7,634 nucleotides of DNA from Nitrospirae bacterium GWC2_56_14 (GTDB lineage Bacteria > Nitrospirota > UBA9217). The stretch covers positions 436 to 8,069 of the forward strand of contig MHDY01000033.1 of assembly GCA_001803705.1 (NCBI GenBank). Reading direction: 5' to 3'. Made by a program: the position numbers and the translations under genes. Below are positions 4,596-7,634 of the stretch, one piece after another (within the stretch, counting starts at the first letter, position 1; every line of letters starts with the position of its first letter). The notes under the pieces were generated by a model. That model saw only the letters and a program-made list of their open reading frames with translations. It was not told where the DNA came from and did no database searches.

Positions 4596-6584
4596 ATGTT
4601 ATTAAGAAAATATTCGAAACAGGTGGTGGTCATTGCCATTGATACAATGCTCATCATTGCATCCCTGGTTCTGTCCTATGCACTCCGTTTCAATACCCTG
4701 AATCTTGGCGTGCACGCTTCACAGATACTGGTCGCTCTGCCGGTCCTTCTTCCCTTGCGGTTGGGAACCTTTCTGAGCATGGGTTTATACCGGGGCATGT
4801 GGCGCTTCACGGGGATGCGGGACCTGATCTCCCTGATCCAGGCTGTTACCATCAGCTCGGGACTTGTCATGGCGGTGTTGTTCCTGGTCTTTCGCCTCGA
4901 GGAATATCCCCGTTCGGTGTTCATTATCGACTGGTTTGTCGTTCTGGTGCTCGTGGGAGGAAGCCGTTTTGCCTATCGGCTCTATCATGAACGCGTGATG
5001 CATTCGATCATGAACCGGGACGCCGCCGCCCGAAACGTATTGATCGTGGGAGCGGGCAGGGCCGGAGAGATGATCCTTCGCGAGATCCTGGGAAATTACC
5101 GTTTGAACTACACGCCGGTGGGGTTCGTGGACGACAGCAGGAAAAATCGGGACATGACCATCCATGGGTTCCGGGTGCTGGGAAACACGAGAGAGATCCC
5201 GCGCCTGGTCAAGACCTATGCCGTTGCCGAGGTCTTTCTGGCCATCCCCGGCGCTTCGGGCGCCGCCAAACGGAGGATCCTGCGCACCTGCAAGCGTGCG
5301 GGCATCAAAGCCAAGACCCTTCCCGCGGTCTCGGAGATCCTGAGCGGTTCCGCGAAGGTAAGCATGCTCCGGGAATTTCAGATCGAGGACCTCCTGGGCA
5401 GGGAGCAGGCGCAGCTCGATACGGCCTCGATCAGGGAGTTCCTGAAGGACAAGACCGTCATGATCACCGGAGCGGGGGGGTCCATCGGGTCGGAGCTCTG
5501 CCGCCAGGTCGCCCAGTTCTCTCCGAAGCGTCTCGTGCTGTTCGAACGCTCGGAATACAACCTTTATCAGATCCACATGAACCTGCAGGACCTCTTCCCT
5601 GAGGTGTTGGTCAGCCCGATCATCGGCGACATCCTGAACCAGAACCGCGTGGAGCAGACCTTCGCCAAGTTCATGCCCGAAGTGGTGTTCCACGCAGCGG
5701 CGTACAAGCACGTGCCGCTCATGGAGATGAATCCCCTTGAGGCGCTCTGGAATAACGTCCACGGCACGGGGATCGTGGCCCGGTGCAGCCATACCTACGG
5801 TGTGCACAAATTCGTCATGGTATCGACGGACAAGGCGGTCCGGTCTACGAACATCATGGGCGTTAGCAAGCGCATTGCCGAGCTCATTTGTCAGGGCATC
5901 GGGAGCACCAGCAAGACGCAGTTTGTGACGGTCCGTTTCGGCAATGTGCTGAACAGCGTCGGCAGTGTCATCCCGCTTTTCAAACAGCAGATAGAAAAGG
6001 GCGGGCCCGTAACAGTGACCCACCCGGATATTTACCGGTATTTCATGACCATCCCCGAGTCCGTTCAGCTCATTATGCAGGCGGGGGCGATGGGCAAGGG
6101 CAACGAGCTGTTCCTGCTCGACATGGGAGAGCCCGTCAAGATCGTGGACCTTGCACGCGACATGATCTCCCTTTCAGGCCTCGAACCTGATAAGGACATC
6201 AAGATCATATTTACCGGACTGCGGTCGGGCGAGAAGCTCTATGAAGAACTTCTGTTTGACGGTGAGGAGATCACGTCCACGCTCCATGAGAAGATCAAGG
6301 TCGCTGCATCTGAATGCATCGACTGGCCGACCCGGTTGATCAAGATCGAGCAGCTCCTCGAATCGCTCCGGAGCGGGTTCTCCCGCGATGTGGTCCAGAA
6401 GATCAAGGAGATCGTACCAGAGTTCCAGCCTGAAAACGGGGGGCCGAAATCACCTGTTCCGTCGCCGCCCGATCACTGCAGGGGAAAAGGTGCTTCCCTT
6501 CTGAACAGTACGGTGACTTCTCTTCCGCACGCCGCCATGATCAAGTCCGGTATTCACCGGAATGCAAAGGACGTTACGTTGTAG
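4596..6584 (+). CDS. wbpM: WbpM/FlaA1/CapD-type membrane nucleotide-sugar 4,6-dehydratase
   Basis: Probably converts UDP-GlcNAc to UDP-4-keto-6-deoxy-GlcNAc, the first step to QuiNAc, FucNAc and bacillosamine-type sugars. It has 662 residues, the size of the long membrane-bound members. Four hydrophobic segments (about 9-31, 42-64, 77-99, 106-128) form the membrane domain. A first Rossmann-like domain has VGAGRAG (151-157). The catalytic SDR domain has TGAGGSIGSE (291-300), HAAAYKHVPLME (366-377) and Ser410-Thr-Asp-Lys. In NIMGVSK, Met421 stands where classical SDRs have Tyr, with Lys425 retained: the Ser-Met-Lys version known for WbpM rather than Ser-Tyr-Lys. GLRSGEKLYEELL (541-553) is a family signature. 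The ATG at 4596 has GAAAGG (4584-4589) six bases upstream and begins directly before the first membrane helix. Residues from about 612 to 662 form a Pro/Ser/His-containing tail with no recognised motif. It has its own upstream promoter candidates. Confidence 0.95.
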   Translation: MLLRKYSKQVVVIAIDTMLIIASLVLSYALRFNTLNLGVHASQILVALPVLLPLRLGTFLSMGLYRGMWRFTGMRDLISLIQAVTISSGLVMAVLFLVFRLEEYPRSVFIIDWFVVLVLVGGSRFAYRLYHERVMHSIMNRDAAARNVLIVGAGRAGEMILREILGNYRLNYTPVGFVDDSRKNRDMTIHGFRVLGNTREIPRLVKTYAVAEVFLAIPGASGAAKRRILRTCKRAGIKAKTLPAVSEILSGSAKVSMLREFQIEDLLGREQAQLDTASIREFLKDKTVMITGAGGSIGSELCRQVAQFSPKRLVLFERSEYNLYQIHMNLQDLFPEVLVSPIIGDILNQNRVEQTFAKFMPEVVFHAAAYKHVPLMEMNPLEALWNNVHGTGIVARCSHTYGVHKFVMVSTDKAVRSTNIMGVSKRIAELICQGIGSTSKTQFVTVRFGNVLNSVGSVIPLFKQQIEKGGPVTVTHPDIYRYFMTIPESVQLIMQAGAMGKGNELFLLDMGEPVKIVDLARDMISLSGLEPDKDIKIIFTGLRSGEKLYEELLFDGEEITSTLHEKIKVAASECIDWPTRLIKIEQLLESLRSGFSRDVVQKIKEIVPEFQPENGGPKSPVPSPPDHCRGKGASLLNSTVTSLPHAAMIKSGIHRNAKDVTL

Positions 6585-6661
6585 AGCTGATACGGTTTGA
6601 GCAAGCCTTTTTGCCGCCCCGGAAGGACCACTGCAAATAGCGACCATCCCGTAGTATATGT

Positions 6662-6690
6662 TTGATTTAACAATTATTTATTGCTATACT
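6662..6690 (+). promoter_or_regulatory. Sigma-70-like promoter for the polysaccharide export gene
   Basis: TTGATT (6662-6667) is separated by 17 bases from TATACT (6685-6690), which is also preceded by TGC to make an extended -10. Matches to consensus are 4 of 6 and 5 of 6 with ideal spacing, inside a locally AT-rich stretch. Transcription would begin near 6697, leaving a leader of about 112 nt before the ATG at 6809. Confidence 0.6.
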
Positions 6691-6717
6691 CCCACCAGGT
6701 TCGAAGAGGGCCGCGGT

Positions 6718-6780
6718 CATGGGCAGAGGGCTAAAGCCCATGCACCATGCGCTATGCTCTCTGCTGCGTTGTAGCTTTAG
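6718..6780 (+). promoter_or_regulatory. Structured 5' leader with competing hairpins
   Basis: Three pairings share bases. GCAGAGGGC (6723-6731) pairs with GCTCTCTGC (6756-6764) over 9 bp with one G-T. CATGGGC (6718-6724) pairs perfectly with GCCCATG (6736-6742). CTAAAGC (6731-6737) pairs perfectly with GCTTTAG (6774-6780). A small GGGC-TAAA-GCCC hairpin (6728-6739) is also possible. It lies between the promoter and the ribosome site, so it would be in the mRNA leader. It matches no riboswitch class I can recall; the GGGCTAAAGCCC core could instead be a remnant of a dispersed intergenic palindrome. Confidence 0.4.
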
Positions 6781-6808
6781 TTATCCTTTTATTCCAGGAC
6801 AGGCATTC

Positions 6809-7634
6809 ATGAAAAAAATCCTTCTCGTCTTTTGTAGTACGACTCTGCTCCTGCTGGCGTCAACGATCTCTGCTCAGCAGGCTGTTCCACCGGCCGAGGC
6901 AACGCAGGCCATCACCAACGCCATCCAGCAGGGAAACCTGAAGGCGGCTGGAGAAATATACCAGAGCACCCAAAAAAGCCTGCAGGCACAGGGCGTGACC
7001 GTTCCGTCATCACCGTTGGAGCCGCCAAAACCGTCTCTGTTCGAACACACCCTTCCGGGAAACCTCAAGCAGTTCGGATATGACCTCTTTAACAGGACAG
7101 TGTCCTCCTTTGCGCCCCCGGCGACCATGCCGGTCGGGCCGGATTACCAGATCGGTCCCGGAGACCAGTTCACGCTTACCCTCTGGGGCACGACCGAAGG
7201 TATCTTTAATCTTCTGGTCACCAAGGAAGGGCGGGTAACCCTGCCGAAGGTCGGCGTGGTCTCCGTCGCCGGCCTCCGGTTCGGCGAGCTCGAGAGGACG
7301 CTCAAGCGCCATCTGTCGAAATATTACAACGATTTTAATTTGAGCATCGCCATGGGCGGGTTGAAGACCGTGACGGTCTACGTCGTCGGCGAGGTTGGAA
7401 AGCCGGGAAGCTACTCGCTGTCTTCGCTCACCACGGTCTACGGCGCGCTCTTTGCCGCAGGGGGGCCGACGAAACAGGGGACCCTGAGAAAGATCCAGGT
7501 CCTGCGCTCGGGCAAGGTCGTCAAGACCGTCGACCTTTACGAGTTCCTGCTGAAAGGGGACCGGAGCCAGGACATCAGGCTGCAGAACGAGGACACGGTG
7601 TTCGTGCCGCTCATCGGGCCGATCGCGGGAGTAT
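6809..7634 (+). CDS. Polysaccharide export protein (Wza-like, Poly_export + SLBB), 3' end cut by window edge
   Basis: Outer-membrane/periplasmic polysaccharide export protein, working with the assembly machinery to move the polymer to the cell surface. 275 residues are visible and the frame stays open to the window end. An N-terminal Sec signal peptide (KK at 2-3, hydrophobic core about 4-19, likely cut after Ala22 in TISA-QQ) is seen. Cys9 lies inside the hydrophobic core and does not form a lipobox, so this looks non-lipidated, unlike E. coli Wza. Residues 29-62 are probably helical. LKQFGYDLF (86-94) then precedes the Poly_export domain, with PVGPDYQIGPGDQFTLTLWG (108-127) through about 186. 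One SLBB domain (about 187-267) has VYVVGEVGKPGSYSL and ends EDTVFVPL. Relatives carry several SLBB repeats, so much of the protein may lie beyond the edge. The ATG at 6809 follows AGGACAGG (6796-6803) at good spacing. Confidence 0.92.
   Translation, partial: MKKILLVFCSTTLLLLASTISAQQAVPPAEATQAITNAIQQGNLKAAGEIYQSTQKSLQAQGVTVPSSPLEPPKPSLFEHTLPGNLKQFGYDLFNRTVSSFAPPATMPVGPDYQIGPGDQFTLTLWGTTEGIFNLLVTKEGRVTLPKVGVVSVAGLRFGELERTLKRHLSKYYNDFNLSIAMGGLKTVTVYVVGEVGKPGSYSLSSLTTVYGALFAAGGPTKQGTLRKIQVLRSGKVVKTVDLYEFLLKGDRSQDIRLQNEDTVFVPLIGPIAGV

Larger units (their letters stand above)
6585..6808 (+). other. Non-coding leader region before the export gene
   Basis: 224 nt without a supportable gene. The first part (6585-6660) shows no convincing terminator for the upstream gene; CTTTTT at 6618-6623 lacks a good preceding stem. 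It is followed by a promoter at 6662-6690 and a leader of about 110 nt in which 6718-6780 can fold in several mutually exclusive ways. The ribosome site AGGACAGG (6796-6803) ends the region. Confidence 0.75.

Noticed and set aside
4785..6023. 412-codon open frame on the minus strand opposite the dehydratase
   Set aside because: It lies wholly antisense to a gene with clear motifs throughout; its Arg/His/Asp-rich translation has no recognisable domain. It is a by-product of GC-biased codon use.
6697..6808. Cyclic-di-GMP (GEMM) riboswitch in the export-gene leader
   Set aside because: The conserved GEMM loop and receptor sequences are absent; only simple hairpins are visible.
1..7634. CRISPR array, toxin-antitoxin, insertion sequence or defence system
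   Set aside because: No spaced direct repeats, transposase motifs or paired small genes were found; all long genes belong to polysaccharide pathways.

Overview
The window is part of a polysaccharide (exopolysaccharide, capsule or O-antigen) biosynthesis and export locus of a Gram-negative bacterium. Gram-negative is inferred from the last gene, a periplasmic/outer-membrane polysaccharide export protein with a Sec signal peptide. Coding GC is moderate and all genes lie on the plus strand. The protein families would suit an environmental deltaproteobacterium, a Nitrospirota member or similar, but no feature fixes the taxon.

Layout. (1) Positions 1-4040 hold the end of a tightly packed operon: an O-carbamoyltransferase lacking only its first few residues, a family-2 glycosyltransferase, an SDR-type nucleotide-sugar reductase/epimerase, and a small polyprenyl-phosphate sugar-1-phosphate transferase. 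Gene junctions are +6 nt, a TGATG overlap, and TGA-A-ATG. (2) Positions 4041-4595 are a 555-nt non-coding region with hairpins just after the operon, a very AT-rich core, an extended -10 promoter motif, and a strong terminator-like hairpin 85 nt before the next gene. (3) Positions 4596-6584 encode a membrane-anchored WbpM/FlaA1/CapD-type nucleotide-sugar 4,6-dehydratase. (4) Positions 6585-6808 hold a good sigma-70-like promoter and a leader able to form competing hairpins. (5) From 6809 to the right edge runs a Wza-like export protein (Poly_export plus SLBB), cut off by the window end.

How the genes may work together (inference from families): the WbpM-type enzyme converts UDP-GlcNAc to UDP-4-keto-6-deoxy-GlcNAc. 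The SDR enzyme at 2507 reduces the keto group, giving UDP-QuiNAc or a related 6-deoxy-amino sugar. The small transferase loads that sugar phosphate onto undecaprenyl phosphate, and the family-2 glycosyltransferase extends the chain. The carbamoyltransferase decorates a sugar, and the SLBB protein helps carry the finished polymer across the periplasm and outer membrane.

I found no tRNA, rRNA, CRISPR array, insertion sequence or defence genes. The families are well known. The less ordinary material is in the two non-coding leaders and in details of individual enzymes. I do not see a clearly new biological system here.
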